NCBI GenBank assembly: GCA_036250225.1
Contig: JAPZLL010000003.1
Location: 248,001-312,000, forward strand
Direction: 5' to 3'
Length of the DNA stretch: 64,000 nt
Source of the DNA: Cercophora sp. LCS_1
Lineage: Eukaryota; Ascomycota; Sordariomycetes; Sordariales; Lasiosphaeriaceae
Part shown: piece by piece, positions 1 to 10,117 of the stretch
How positions within the stretch are numbered: position 1 is the first letter of the stretch
Layout: each line of letters opens with the position of its first letter
Translations under genes and position numbers: made by a program
Notes under the pieces: generated by a model
Databases searched by the model: none
What the model was told of the DNA's origin: nothing
Seen by the model: only the letters and a program-made list of their open reading frames with translations

Positions 1-159
1 GGTGGAGGATGGAGTAGTTGGATTCCCTGGAGGCAACAACCCAAAAGTACGACCGATGGCTCGCTGAGCCGCGACACGGCTAGCTACGCAGAAGGAAGCC
101 TCAGACAGCTTCTTAAGTCAGTCGATGTGACTTCGGACAAGGGTAGAGCAACCGATTGA
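1..159 (+). CDS. C-terminal end of an unidentified gene (partial)
   Basis: Frame 1 is open from the first base of the window to a TGA at 157-159, giving 52 residues with a protein-like composition. They run from a Gly/Trp-rich start (GGGWSSWIPW) to a hydrophilic tail (SLRQLLKSVDVTSDKGRATD). There is no start codon inside the window, so this is most likely the last exon of a plus-strand gene entering from the left. I do not recognise the family. The stretch is short enough that chance cannot be excluded; the sequence to the left of the window would settle it. Confidence 0.45.
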   Translation, partial: GGGWSSWIPWRQQPKSTTDGSLSRDTASYAEGSLRQLLKSVDVTSDKGRATD

Positions 160-896
160 GAGAGGCAACTGTGCTGAATTGAGTGGTTGAACTGTCAAGA
201 TATGGATTGGAGGCTATATTTTCCAGGAAGCTTGACGGAATTGGTCGGAGAAGGGGATCCTTTTTTTTTTTTTTTTTGCTCATATACATATACCCAATTG
301 CGTTTTTGGTTATTTCCTTACTCTATCCCGGCCAGGATTACCTGGGAAAGCAAGACAAGGCTGCTCCGCACAGATTTGGCAGAGATTTATATTCAACGAT
401 CTTTATGTTATGATATGAATTCAGCACGAGATAAGGATCTGGTTGGTTTCTGGGCAAGGCACGGGTCTAGAAAAACAGTGCTGTGGAGGCAGTGCACCAA
501 AAATGGTCCATTGTATTCAATATGGCCACGACGGGTATGAGAATGAGACGCTACGTTTCTCGCAGTGAGTTGCCTGAGGCTCAAGGATGTTGTGGAATGG
601 ACATGTCTTGTGACTTTTGATGACGCTCACCAAAGCAAAAGAAGAACCGGGTCACGTGAGCTCGCGTTGCTTGTCCTTGCCCATAGTTGCCCCACCTACC
701 CATCGCATCCCGCGACCCGTGTCGTCCCATGAATGCTGCCCTTCTCCTACACCCAACCCTCCTCATCCGCACGCATTGCATATGCCCTGTCGCGCATACA
801 TCTCATACGACCAAACCTAGTTCCTAACCTCTCCACCCCTATCGAGCATCGAGCAAGCACGCAAGCAAGCGAGCGACACAGCTCCCGACCGACACG
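160..896. other. intergenic region, presumed 3' UTR then promoter
   Basis: No convincing gene is visible. The stretch holds a pure T run at 261-277, a perfect palindromic TCACGTGA at 652-659, and a C/T-rich leader (about 740-850) before the next start codon. Confidence 0.5.
652..659. promoter_or_regulatory. palindromic E-box TCACGTGA
   Basis: The octamer is a perfect palindrome 238 bp upstream of the start at 897. CACGTG with flanking T and A is the classical site of bHLH factors such as Cbf1. A second copy lies at 3052-3059. Function is inferred from the motif only. Confidence 0.4.
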
Positions 897-1492
897 ATGA
901 ACGACCGCCACGGCGCCCCTCCGCAGCGCGGACTACCCCCCGGAATAGCTAAGAGCTCCTCCCGCAATGGTCTCGCAACAGGCCCGCCATCCACCAGCGT
1001 CCGCCGAAACCTCTTCCAGAGCCAGCTGACGCGCCGTCCAACCGCCGGCTCGACATCCTCCGCATCTACCTCCGACACCCTACGTCTTGACAATGTCGAC
1101 CTGCACCTGCCTCCGCCGGTCGAAGCGGAAGCGTACCTGGATATTGTGATCCGCGATAAGAACGGGGAGATCGAGCTGGGGGATCCGCCGACGCCGTCTG
1201 GATTCGTGGATGACGTCGACGAGGCGGCGGCGGCTCAGATGGATGCGACACAAGAGGGGGAGAGGGAGCGGTTGCGGTTGACGGAGGCGGTTAAGGAGTG
1301 GAGGGGGGAAAAGGCTGGGTTTGGACGGCCTGAAGGTGAGTTACGCTGAAAGGAGCAAGTGGTGCGCTTTTGTTAACTCATGGGGTTGCAGAGCTACTAG
1401 ACGCGGTCAAGGCAAGTCTGAGGCAAAAGGTTGCCGCGTTGGCAGAAGACAATTGGATGTTTGAGCGGGAGGAATTGCCTCGTCATCAGTAA
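897..1492 (+). CDS. small protein of unknown function (180 aa, 2 exons)
   Basis: Exons 897-1335 and 1392-1492 are joined by a 56-nt intron (GTGAGT donor, TGCAG acceptor), and the frame continues exactly to TAA at 1490-1492. The N-terminal 60 residues are basic and Ser/Thr/Arg-rich. A segment near residues 63-85 (VDLHLPPPVEAEAYLDIV) reads like a folded, conserved stretch, and the C-terminus is helical (SLRQKVAALAEDNWMFE). I do not recognise the family; a small nuclear or kinetochore-type protein would fit the composition, but that is a guess. It converges on GET4 with only 105 bp between the two stop codons, so the 3' UTRs probably overlap. ATG 897 is the first ATG of the open frame. Confidence 0.65.
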
Positions 1493-1597
1493 AAAGGCTT
1501 CGTTCACGGGCTTTTGCTCTTATCTGGGCGCTTCAAACTCCTTACATTTCCATCGAACCTATCCGCAGCGCTGGGCTGATGTCGGAATGGCAGCTAC

Positions 1598-2651
1598 TCA
1601 GTCCAAGCCTTCGGCTGCAGGCCCCTCGACCCTCCGAGCCGCTGGCCTGCCGGGAGCACCGCCCATTCCTCCCAGTCCTCCTCCGCCGAACAAGCTCCCC
1701 ATCATATCCATCAGTGGGTTGCTCTGCCTCGGCCGTTGGATGTTGAAGTACATCTCGGCGATCATCTCCAGCGCCGTATCCCACGCACCCCCCAGCTCGT
1801 TGATATGCGGGGCATATTTAGCCCGAAGTTGCCTGTACAAATCGGGTGTGCCCTTTTGCACCGCGAGTAGGAGCAGACTGAGGAAATTGAGAAGAGGGAG
1901 ACTAGGGAAGATGCGAACGTCAGAGCTCTGGGAACTGACGTCTTGCACGACAAGACTCTTGTTTCCTTCCCTCAGTGTGCTGATGAATGCTCGGTAAGAA
2001 GCGTTCGCGGCGCGGACATTGGCGAGAAGCAAGTAGGGCAGGATGGCTCGAGCAGCGTAGATGGGCGCGGTATGCGACTCATCGTTCTTGTACCATTCGT
2101 ATTCCAGGCGCACAAGTACTTCGGGGGAGTCCTTGGTGCCGTATAGCAAGTGTCGTTCAGCTTCTTCTACCTCGTGCTCGACGGCGTAAAGTGACCCCAC
2201 GACGTGATGCAACTCTGGATCGCCAGCCGGATAATCACCAAGTCTTTTCGACCAACTGTTCCCGTAAGTTCAAGTCCGGGTCGCAATGCGGAAACCAAAC
2301 TCACTCAATCATCTCCTTGATGAACTTCTTCCTTGTGGGCTCCTCGCTGTCGAACAGCCGGAGGCACGTCAACAACCTCCCCTTGGACTCTGCATCCGGC
2401 TTCTGTTTGCTCTGCTTGTAGACGTCGACCAACAGGATGGCAAGATCGCCGCCACTACCTCCCTGCCCCGCCTTGAGTAGGGCTTGCGACACGCTGGAGA
2501 GGATATCGACGGCGGCGGGCCAGTTCTCGGCCTTGGTGTAGCGCGCGGCAACGAGTCGCGTCTCTTGCTGAGCTTCATACTGCTCCTCGGGCTGGCCTTC
2601 TGCTATGCGCTTCTGCAGACGGGCGATAATGCGATCGATTTTGGACGTCAT
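1598..2651 (-). CDS. get4: GET4, tail-anchored protein insertion factor
   Basis: Two exons (2651-2305 and 2255-1598) flank a 49-nt intron with a GTGAGT donor and an AACAG acceptor, giving 334 residues. The sequence matches the Get4/TRC35 family (DUF410): a helical N-terminus beginning MTSKIDRIIARLQKR, then the family-typical IDWS...GDYPAGDPELHHVVGSLYA segment formed across the splice. With Get5, Get4 bridges Sgt2 and the Get3 ATPase and hands tail-anchored proteins to the ER insertion pathway in the cytosol. The C-terminal 40 residues are Gly/Pro-rich and less conserved. The start at 2651 matches the family N-terminus; 24 further codons upstream are open but start with a non-ATG codon. Length is normal for fungi. 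Confidence 0.93.
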
Positions 2652-3187
2652 CTTGGCGGTCGAATTCTCGGAGCTCCTTTGTCTCGCAACGTGGTTATTT
2701 AAACCAATGTCGCAAATGCTCAAGGAAAAGAAATGAAAGCACCGCGGAAGATAATCGGGACGTTTTTGGTTATGACAACGTCAACAACCTACCATCGATC
2801 GCCAGGTTATTAGATGGTTAGGTGTTGAGGCGGGAGCTTCCATTGGGATCCAGCAACGAGAATTGCCCCGCATTACGTCTGCCCCCACCCGCCCAACCTT
2901 CAGGCCGTCTCATCTTCTTGTCGAGTGTGGGGCCAAAGCAGCCAAGCTAAGGTTGACTGAGCCCCTGCCCCACTGAAGCTCCAGCCCAGTCTCACGCTTG
3001 CCCACAGTGCTGGGAGCTTGAGAGCTTGCAGTCCCCTCTCTCACTCCCCTTTCACGTGATAGTCGCGGGTAACGCAGCCCATTTCCAGAGGCGTTCGGGT
3101 GTCCTCTTGTAGCCGGCTAAAACGGAAGCATTTGAACTGTTTTCGTCCGTTGTCTTGTCAGCAATGGCAGCTTTTCCAGCAACCACC
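2652..3187. other. intergenic: GET4 promoter and tRNA upstream region
   Basis: No gene is seen. A perfect TCACGTGA palindrome lies at 3052-3059, 136 bp before the tRNA and 400 bp upstream of GET4. The rest is ordinary, moderately GC-rich sequence. Confidence 0.5.
3052..3059. promoter_or_regulatory. palindromic E-box TCACGTGA
   Basis: This is identical to the octamer at 652-659. It could serve GET4 on the minus strand or be unrelated to transcription by Pol III. Motif evidence only. Confidence 0.35.
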
Positions 3188-3271
3188 GCGGCGTTGGTGT
3201 AATGGTTAGCATCTAAGCTTCCCACTTGTGTGAGATTGCTTAGGACCCGAGTTCGATTCTTGGACGCCGCA
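3188..3271 (+). tRNA. tRNA-Gly (CCC) with a 12-nt intron
   Basis: All four arms can be drawn. Acceptor GCGGCGT pairs perfectly with ACGCCGC, followed by A73 at 3271. The D arm is GTGTAATGGTTAGCAT. The anticodon stem is TAAGC/GCTTA, and the T arm CCGAG-TTCGATT-CTTGG has one G-T pair. With loop bases T32 T33 C34 C35 C36 A37 the anticodon is CCC. The 12 extra nucleotides CTTGTGTGAGAT fall at the canonical site between positions 37 and 38, so this is an intron removed by the tRNA splicing endonuclease. A TTTTT run at 3276-3280 is the Pol III terminator. Alternative pairing by one base would read TCC, but that would put an unusual C at position 37. Confidence 0.9.
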
Positions 3272-3693
3272 ATTCATTTTTGCTAGGTAAATATCGAAAC
3301 AAACACCATCTGGAATATATAATGCTTGTTCGTGTAGTTGGATAATATTCCACATGCTGACTTAGTTGGGGAGTTGGCTTGCTAGAAGCAAGGTGCGCAA
3401 TCCAATCACCGATCATTTGATGCTCAGGGTCAAGGACGAGCCACCCCTAGCCATACCTATGACAGGACATTAGCGTGGCAGTGATAAATGCCACATATTC
3501 CACTGTATTAGTCGAGCATCGAGTTGGTGCAATGGGGTATCTCATGTTTCTGATCAACCAGGGCAGTCCTCCACTACTCCCCCAGCGTGCTACGTCTCTG
3601 CACGATGCTCAGAGAAAGAGCTAATCTCTACACCAAGCCTCTAAGATATGCCTCGCTACACCCATGAAGACACCTGATCCGCTCTTCAGTCAC
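3272..3693. other. intergenic: downstream of tRNA-Gly
   Basis: Apart from the Pol III T run (3276-3280) I see nothing coding. A 13-bp stretch near 3523-3535 resembles the D arm of the neighbouring tRNA but has no partner B box. Confidence 0.5.
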
Positions 3694-6440
3694 TCAAGCC
3701 GTTACTTGCCCGCCATGCCCGGCCTCTACGGCCGACCGCAACATAATCGGCCCATGCGCCCTCTCCTGCATCTCTGGCGCAGAAGATGGTGGTGAGACGG
3801 GACAGTCTTTGCCCACCTGCTCGGCATTCTCGACATCCACCAATGGCGCATCGGTCATTAATGCGTCATCTTCCGTGAAGAGCTGCGGCGCGGAAGCTGG
3901 GGCGTCTGCCATTTCAGCGTCTACACCGCGAATCGACGACGACTGGTTAGTAGCCATTGAGTCCATGCTATCCCTCCGTTCTTGTGACTTCATCCCAGCC
4001 GCCCTAAGTGTTGACCTGAGGTCAGCGCCCATCTCCTGGATGTGCCCGTTGTCCACCGGTCGACTGTCATTTTGCGGGGCCTGGGCTTTCCCCGGTTGCT
4101 CAGCCTTCTCCTGCTCTTCCTTTCTAAGTTCCTTCTTAAAGAGTTGGTTGTCATCGCGGACGAATGTCTTCAGTGTGTCCGGGAGCTCAATGGGGCTTTC
4201 AGCCATTGCCTTGTGGTTGGCATAGATGATAATCGGTTTGCAGCCTTTGCTACAGGCCTCGCGCATTGCGGCCTCGTACGTTGTTGGCTACCTTTCGTCA
4301 GTCATCTTCGCTGTGTCCTTGAGCTTGCCGCCTTACCTCGGCTAGAAGTGTGTTGTTGTCATTGTTCCACTGTAGCTTCCACCACTGCGATGTCGACTCG
4401 TCTGCATCCCCCATAAGGTTTTGCTCGTACTTTCGCACAAACACCGTGTCAGGGTTGCTGGTTACTCCCCGCAGCGTGTATTTGTGCGTCGCATTCCACT
4501 GCTCGTCTTGCGACGGACCTGTTAGCAGACCTCCAATGCGGCGCGAATCCTCGTCGAGTCTCGCTCGTTCTGGCATAACGTTCTCTAAGCAGACGCGTGT
4601 CAGCAACATCTGAATCAATGGCATGGACGCCGAGAACTCACCCGTAAGAATCTTGTTGATTTGCTCTCTCTGCGCTTCCATGAAGTTGACCTTGTCCTGG
4701 TAGAATTGGACGGCCTTTGCTTCTTCGGCACGCAGAGTCGGTTCTTTCTTGAGAGCGTCAATGTAAAACCGGTCCAGACGCTCCCCTTGGTCCAATGATC
4801 CCAAGTGTTCTCTCCAATGGGCCCGATTTTTGATCCTCGTTATTCTGTCCTGGCAAGCCTTGATGCACCCGTCGGCTACCTCGAGACGACTCTCAAAGCT
4901 GCCAGTTTTGCCGCAATACCAGGATTTCAGACCCTCCTCCCACTCCCGACTCTCCTGGAACCTGCCATTGAGGTATGCGACTGCACGCTGTATCTCGCTC
5001 ATTTGAAATCTGTTTTCGGCCATGTATCTATCAACGTAGAATGTTTCCGGGATCTCGATTGAATTCGGCCATTCGTCCCCGTCAAATCGACAAGTGATGA
5101 CATCGCCAGGATCGATAATCATCGCCATACGGGCGAGGTCAGGGCTTTCGCCAGTATCGGCATAGAAAATCATGTCCCATATTGTGTATAGGCTCTCCGC
5201 CATTCCGAGTGCCTCTTGCCGGTATTGGTTATCTAGGAGAGTAAAACATTGCGAGACGCCTTCGGAAGCATCGCCCTGCAGAGACGTTATCTCCACGGAC
5301 GTTCTGAAGGCAGCTCCTGAATGTGATCGGTCATTTTCAAGCTCCTCAAAGAAGTCTCGCTCTAGGTTTCCGGTCGTATCGGGTAGAGATGACCTAGACT
5401 GTGCGAGTATATCGGCTGTTCCGTAGCTACGTTCTGTATAATTCAGAAATGCCACTAGGCGATGAAGCTCTTCGTACCAATCCGGGAGCGGCGCGTCTTC
5501 CGGGCTCTCTTCGGTTGGCTGGATACCTGAGCGGGAGATCGCGTTTCCGCACCACCAGTCTGCGGCGTGACCGTATCTGTGGGACGTTGTTCCGGCGCGA
5601 AGCAAAGCATTTCGGGCGGCAGGTATTTCATTCAAGATGGTGAGAATACCGCCAATGCGATGGTCCCCGTTCCCAGGACGCCGGCGTAGGAAAACTGGCG
5701 TGTCCGGCCTTCGCCTCCGGTCAGAGGGCTTCGGATCCATTTCCACCTTGTTGTACCTTGTCAACGCCCACTCGGACTCCTCATATACAGTTCTTGTCGC
5801 TGGGCCAAAGTGCTGGCCGGATGCTTCGCCGGTTGATAGTATGCCCGACTGTTGCGGTAAAGGTGGGGGTGGGGGAAGCCCTTGTCTTTGCGTCTGTCCT
5901 TGCGATTGTGGGTTCGATAGCTGGAGAGACTCGTTGATAGCCTGCTGTAGCAAAGCGTCCTCTTTATCCAGTCGGGAGAGATCGCCGGCAGTCAGGTCCA
6001 CTGTTCGGGAGAGGGGAGATCGATTGTTGGCCCGAGAAGGGGGTCTCGATGGGGCTGCTGAGCTGTAGAAGGCGTCTGGGTCTTGTCCATGTATTACGGG
6101 ATGCTCATCGGGGGCGTGGATTGCGAATGCTATCGGAGGTATCACAGAAATTAGCAACAGTTCCAGCAAGCTCCAAGGTCGATTTGTCCTTACAAGGATT
6201 TGTATTCTGGGTGAACGTCGACTGGTCGCCTTCTCGGGTCGAGGCAAAGGCTGATTCGTCCCAGCCACCGTGTCGTTGAGTAAACTTTTCGAAGCCACTG
6301 TCAAAATACTCCCCAACCACAGCCTCAACAATATTTTTATGGTTTCGAAGAGCCGAGGAAATAATGTTGATATCCTTTAGGCCTGTGACACTCGCCACCA
6401 TTTGAATGTCGTCTTCTCTGACAGGTTGTTGGGAAGCCAT
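3694..6440 (-). CDS. UBA/UIM protein, USP25/28-like pseudo-deubiquitinase
   Basis: Four exons (6440-6194, 6129-4642, 4584-4337, 4287-3694) give 858 residues. An N-terminal UBA-like helix bundle (about residues 8-50, VREDDIQMVASVTGLKDINI) is followed by a SUMO-interaction-like TVDLT (125-129) and a clear ubiquitin-interacting motif KEDALLQQAINESLQL (138-153). This UBA-SIM-UIM order is that of human USP25/USP28. Downstream, PVFLRRRPGNGDHRIGG (227-243) sits where USPs carry the Cys box, but there is no cysteine. Near the end WWKLQWNNDNN resembles the USP C-terminal region without the HxY histidine box. It is therefore probably a ubiquitin-binding protein without protease activity (inference). 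A central part rich in helices (LEVADGCIKACQDRI) and a Ser/Pro/Asp-rich acidic tail follow. The 57-nt second intron is in frame and stop-free. Confidence 0.8.
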
Positions 6441-7527
6441 TTTGTGAATTTAGCGTTGGGGACTGGGGTAATTGCACAGGAGTCATTCAAAGAGAGGGAA
6501 GGTGCTGTCCTAGCTATGCCGTCATGCCAGGTGTTGGGAAGCTTCGTCGGAGGGGAGTATCCAGCGGAAAGTCCGCCAAAAGACAAGTGTAGCTGCCACA
6601 GTGAAACAACGAACTGAAGCGGAAAGTTCTCCTAAGAGATGAAGCTCAAGACGGAACGGCGAAACGCAACTTGGGCCTGGGCAAGCACTCGTCAACCTGT
6701 TGGAAGCTTCATAGAGCTCAGTCGGGGTTCGTCTACTGCGCAAACCGCAACCGGGATTAGCCTCTTGGAGCCCGGAAAGCGCGCCACAGTTGGGTCCGAC
6801 TTCAGGGTACCTTTGCGGGGTTGGCTGCGAGATTATAAATATACAGCTTCGAGATGTGCTGAGGCGAGTAAAGGTCCAGGTGCTGGTTGAATTATTTTCG
6901 GCTCGCAATACCAAGTACCCCTCTCTGGATCGTCAGCGCATGCATGATGCATTCATCGCAAAGGCCAGGAACATGATCTCAATGTGGCGCTTCCCAAGCC
7001 ACGTCCACGTCGTTGCCATCACCTCGCGGGGTTCCTGGCCCCACCCTGCGCAAACCGCGCCTAACCACTTAGGCGATAGCGCCAAGCTTTCCCCACGTCA
7101 TCCTTGTCATTCTCTTGGAACCTCCCGCGCAACAGAGGAGGCAGGTGGATCGGTTGTTGGAACCATACCATCACGCTTCGCCAAATTTCTAGACACGAGC
7201 CAACGCAAGCCAACACTTCTGTTTGATCTCACGAATTGCAGGTTTAGAGAAGCCACCGAAGTCCTTCCACGTGCGCCGTCCAGGAGAAACTTTTTTTCTT
7301 CACGGGGTTAGGGTTGGATGTGTTGAACGGAGCAACGCAAAACAAAGGAGCTTTCTGTTCCCAAACCAGCCTTGCTGAAACTTACCCAAGTTTTCCTGCG
7401 CTGAGATTGGTTTTACTTAGTGTCGTGGTGCCTGTCTGTCCCACCCCCGATTCAGGAAGAGTTTATCTCTGCCTGGCGCTTTATTATCTTTCTGCATCCC
7501 GCGTTGCAGGTCGCTGTCGACAGCAGA
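6441..7527. other. intergenic: divergent promoter region
   Basis: This 1.1-kb stretch separates two divergent genes. It contains a telobox-like GGGGTTAGGGTT at 7304-7315 and a CACGTG near 7269. Open frames here look random. Confidence 0.5.
7304..7315 (+). promoter_or_regulatory. telobox-like element upstream of SNRNP27
   Basis: GGGGTTAGGGTT lies 213 bp before the SNRNP27 start. TTAGGG repeats of this length in promoters bind Tbf1/Teb1-type Myb factors in other fungi. Here the role is inferred from recurrence at 8690, 16098 and 31528. Confidence 0.4.
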
Positions 7528-8349
7528 ATGTCGGAACGATCGAGCAGGCCATCGCGCCGTGACGGCGACAGGTCATCCAACGACACGTCTGATCGGAGAG
7601 ATCGCTATGCCCGAGGAGGCAGGGATCGCGATTACGACCATCGAGAGCACCGCAGGGACGACAACGGGCGGGAGCGCGACCGAAATCGAGACCGTGACTC
7701 AGCCTACCGCAAGCAACGATCCCGCTCGAGGGACAGGCGAGATCGCCGACGCTCGCGATCCCCACTACGAGACCGTGGTTACGGGCGGCGCGATGAACGA
7801 CTAAGAGGCGGTGCGGAGGACCGAGAATCTCGTCGTCGCGATGAAGGAAGGGACCACCGGGATCGCAACGGGCGGGATGGTAAAGACAAGGATAGAGAGC
7901 AACGCCGGAGTATTTCTCCCCGCCGCTCTGCGAGTCCCCAGCAGCTTCCAACTCGAACAAAGCCGGCAGCTCCGTCCGCTCCTGCAGCCCCAGTCTCGTT
8001 CAGGGTCAAAGGGCAGGACCGCAAGGTGGAGAGCCATGGACATGAAGAGCATCCACAGGGCGGAAACCAGGATGGCCACGACGATCGCCAACACGACCAA
8101 GGAGAGACGTCGCGTGACCGGTTCGGCGCGGAACCCATGGACGAGGACGAGACGGAGGATGTCATTGTGGAAGAAGACGGACTAGACGCCATGCAAGCTA
8201 TGCTTGGATTCGGCGGCTTTGGGACAACCAAGGGGCAGAAAGTATTGGGGAATAACGTGGGCGCAGTTCGGAAGGAGAAGAAGACGGAGTACAGACAGTA
8301 TATGAATCGCGTTGGCGGATTCAACAGGCCGCTTAGCCCCGGCCGGTAA
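7528..8349 (+). CDS. SNRNP27: U4/U6.U5 tri-snRNP 27-kDa protein (SNRNP27)
   Basis: Single exon, 273 residues. The N-terminal two thirds is an Arg/Ser/Asp-rich RS-like domain (many RD, RS and RR repeats, residues 1-150). The C-terminus carries the diagnostic SNRNP27 domain: DGLDAMQAMLGFGGFGTTKG, then VGAVRKEKKTEYRQYMNR and VGGFNRPLSP at the very end. The protein is a component of the spliceosomal tri-snRNP in the nucleus and contributes to 5' splice-site handling around the U6 ACAGAGA region (family knowledge). The start at 7528 (MSERSSRPSRR) is the first ATG that precedes the RS region; an open upstream extension uses a non-ATG start. A 5' UTR intron is possible, because TTGCAG lies just before the ATG. 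Confidence 0.92.
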   Translation: MSERSSRPSRRDGDRSSNDTSDRRDRYARGGRDRDYDHREHRRDDNGRERDRNRDRDSAYRKQRSRSRDRRDRRRSRSPLRDRGYGRRDERLRGGAEDRESRRRDEGRDHRDRNGRDGKDKDREQRRSISPRRSASPQQLPTRTKPAAPSAPAAPVSFRVKGQDRKVESHGHEEHPQGGNQDGHDDRQHDQGETSRDRFGAEPMDEDETEDVIVEEDGLDAMQAMLGFGGFGTTKGQKVLGNNVGAVRKEKKTEYRQYMNRVGGFNRPLSPGR

Positions 8350-8839
8350 AGATGACAGACAGGATGAATGCGGAACTAAAAGAAATGCAACAGAGTAGAC
8401 GAATGCATATCGGGATACCCAACACAAGAAATTATCATCATTTTAGTCAAGCTCCGTGGCCCAAGTGCATTAGATATTGAGCTCAAATCCTTGATAAACG
8501 GCACACCAGAAAAGTTGAAGGGATTCTCATCTGCCAGAAGGGAGCAAACCCATACTGTAGGTGTATTGGATGATATTGTAGGCGCCAACGTAGTATTCAT
8601 AAAGAATTCGAACATGACTTTGATGCCTACTGCAAATAAAAATACAGATCCAGACCACTTGCAGACGCATCCACAGTACGAAACGCGCAGGGTTAGGGTT
8701 TACTTCGCGAAATTTTAGACGGCCATGAAATTCTCCGTCACCGTTCATCACCGAACTATTTACATCTGAGCCAGCACACCGGCTCATTCTTCCGCAACAC
8801 CATCAAATAAATCCTTTTCTACATATAAGACTACTTAAA
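8350..8839. other. intergenic: 3' UTR and promoter of the KNOP1-like gene
   Basis: No gene is visible. A telobox-like GGGTTAGGGTTTA is present at 8690-8702, about 140 bp before the next ATG. Confidence 0.5.
8690..8702 (+). promoter_or_regulatory. telobox-like element upstream of the KNOP1-like gene
   Basis: GGGTTAGGGTTTA contains two telomeric-type repeats in tandem 138 bp before the start codon. Such elements are typical of ribosome-biogenesis promoters in several fungi. Inferred from the motif. Confidence 0.45.
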
Positions 8840-9808
8840 ATGGGGAAACGGAGCTCTGAATCGGCCACAGCTGCCGATACAATTCCCCATTCCCAAAAGA
8901 AGTCCAAGTCGACTTCAACTGAGGGCTCACGTGCGGATCAATCTCATGCCATTGTGGATGAGGCCCAGTCAAAAGCCAAGGATAAGAAGAAGCGGAAGCG
9001 GGATGTAACTGCTTCCGAGGCCGACACTATTCCTGAGGAGGCAGTGAAGACCAAGAAGAAAAGGAAGAGGCACCATGAAGCCTCTGAACAGTCTCCCGAA
9101 GAGACATCGGAGAAGATGGAGAAGCGGGACAAGAAGAAGAAGAAGAAGAAGAAGAAGAAGAAGACGGATAAGAAGAATAAGCGACTAGAGGAGCAAACCG
9201 TTAACGCTGAGGAGTCCACATCCAGAGCAGAGGAGACATTGCCCGGCAAGGAGGAGAAGGCAGAGGAGGAAGCTGCTGAGAGCGAGCCTGGTGCCGAAAC
9301 TTCAGAGTCTAAGAAGGATAAGAAGAAGGATAAGAAGAAGGAAAATAAGAAGAAGGACAAAAAGGACAAAGAGTCAGTCAAGACAGAGGCTGCAGCACAG
9401 GAGGATGATTCGACGGATGAGGAAACTCGAAAGCAACGCAAGGCCGAGAAAAAGGCAAAGAAGGCAGAGAAGAAGGTCCACCAGAAGGAATCCGAACCGG
9501 ACAGTACGACCGTTCCCAAGACTGATGCTCTAGTACCAGCTCCTGAACCTACACCGGTTGCGGAGGAGGCTCTCAAGGAGAGGTGGAACGTTGGAGAGCT
9601 AGATGGCGGCGCGAAACGGCAGAGCAAGTTCATGAGACTATTAGGAGGCAAGAAGGCCGGCGCTACCGCAACGGCTGCTCCTGGCACTGTGGCCCCTAGG
9701 CCGAGACTGGACATCAACAAAGCCTCGCAGGACCTGGAACAACAGTTCAACGCCGGTGTCCGAATGAAGTTCGAGATTGGCGGGAAGCGGAAAGGGTTGG
9801 GTAATTAA
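8840..9808 (+). CDS. Lys-rich nucleolar protein with SMAP domain (KNOP1-like)
   Basis: Single exon, 322 residues, extremely Lys/Glu-rich. Basic blocks (KKRKRD, KTKKKRKRHH) and an uninterrupted run of 11 lysines (about residues 98-108) encoded only by AAG are nuclear/nucleolar targeting-like. The C-terminal 75 residues carry a small-acidic-protein (SMAP) type domain: KERWNVGELDGGAKRQSKF, then MRLLGGKK, and LEQQFNAGVRMKFEIGGKRK near the end. This architecture matches KNOP1, a nucleolar protein of vertebrates. The biochemical role is not established, and a link to ribosome biogenesis is inferred from composition and the upstream telobox. The minus strand has a long shadow frame created by the AAG bias. 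Confidence 0.8.
   Translation: MGKRSSESATAADTIPHSQKKSKSTSTEGSRADQSHAIVDEAQSKAKDKKKRKRDVTASEADTIPEEAVKTKKKRKRHHEASEQSPEETSEKMEKRDKKKKKKKKKKKTDKKNKRLEEQTVNAEESTSRAEETLPGKEEKAEEEAAESEPGAETSESKKDKKKDKKKENKKKDKKDKESVKTEAAAQEDDSTDEETRKQRKAEKKAKKAEKKVHQKESEPDSTTVPKTDALVPAPEPTPVAEEALKERWNVGELDGGAKRQSKFMRLLGGKKAGATATAAPGTVAPRPRLDINKASQDLEQQFNAGVRMKFEIGGKRKGLGN
9131..9163 (+). repeat. (AAG)11 microsatellite inside the coding region
   Basis: Eleven perfect AAG triplets encode the poly-lysine run of the KNOP1-like protein. The absence of AAA codons in the run avoids a slippery A-rich tract. Length polymorphism between strains would be expected. Confidence 0.9.
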
Positions 9809-10117
9809 TCAAATGGGTATTTTTTTCCCACCACGACGCGGCTCTTTCGCTTCTCTTGATTAGACGTACAAATACTCATGTCATGACTACCTGGCAGATG
9901 GGAGTCAACTTCCCGGTTCCGCCCGCCGTGGCCGTGAGTCTCAACAACCACATAGGAAAGAAATCTGTCAACCGTCCCAGCAAATAGTCTGTTTCTTCCA
10001 AGCAGCTGGTGAATAGAATGTGGACGCAACCTCCCCGCAAAAGCAGTCCGTTTTATATATCCGAGTCATGGTCCATCATGTTCCTGTCCCTTCGTCCGAG
10101 TTCTTTTTGCGAGGAGC
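9809..10117. other. intergenic between convergent genes
   Basis: This 309-bp stretch holds only the presumed 3' UTRs of the KNOP1-like gene and of the RAMP4 gene. Confidence 0.5.

Noticed and set aside
3523..3540. A-box-like GTTGGTGCAATGG resembling the tRNA-Gly D arm
   Set aside because: Only 13 bp match and no B box or acceptor stem follows, so it is not a tRNA gene or a convincing pseudogene.
8944..9750. 268-codon minus-strand frame opposite the KNOP1-like gene, rich in Phe/Ser/Leu
   Set aside because: It is the antisense shadow of AAG/GAG-rich coding sequence; its FFFFF and SLSFFL runs come directly from the lysine tract.
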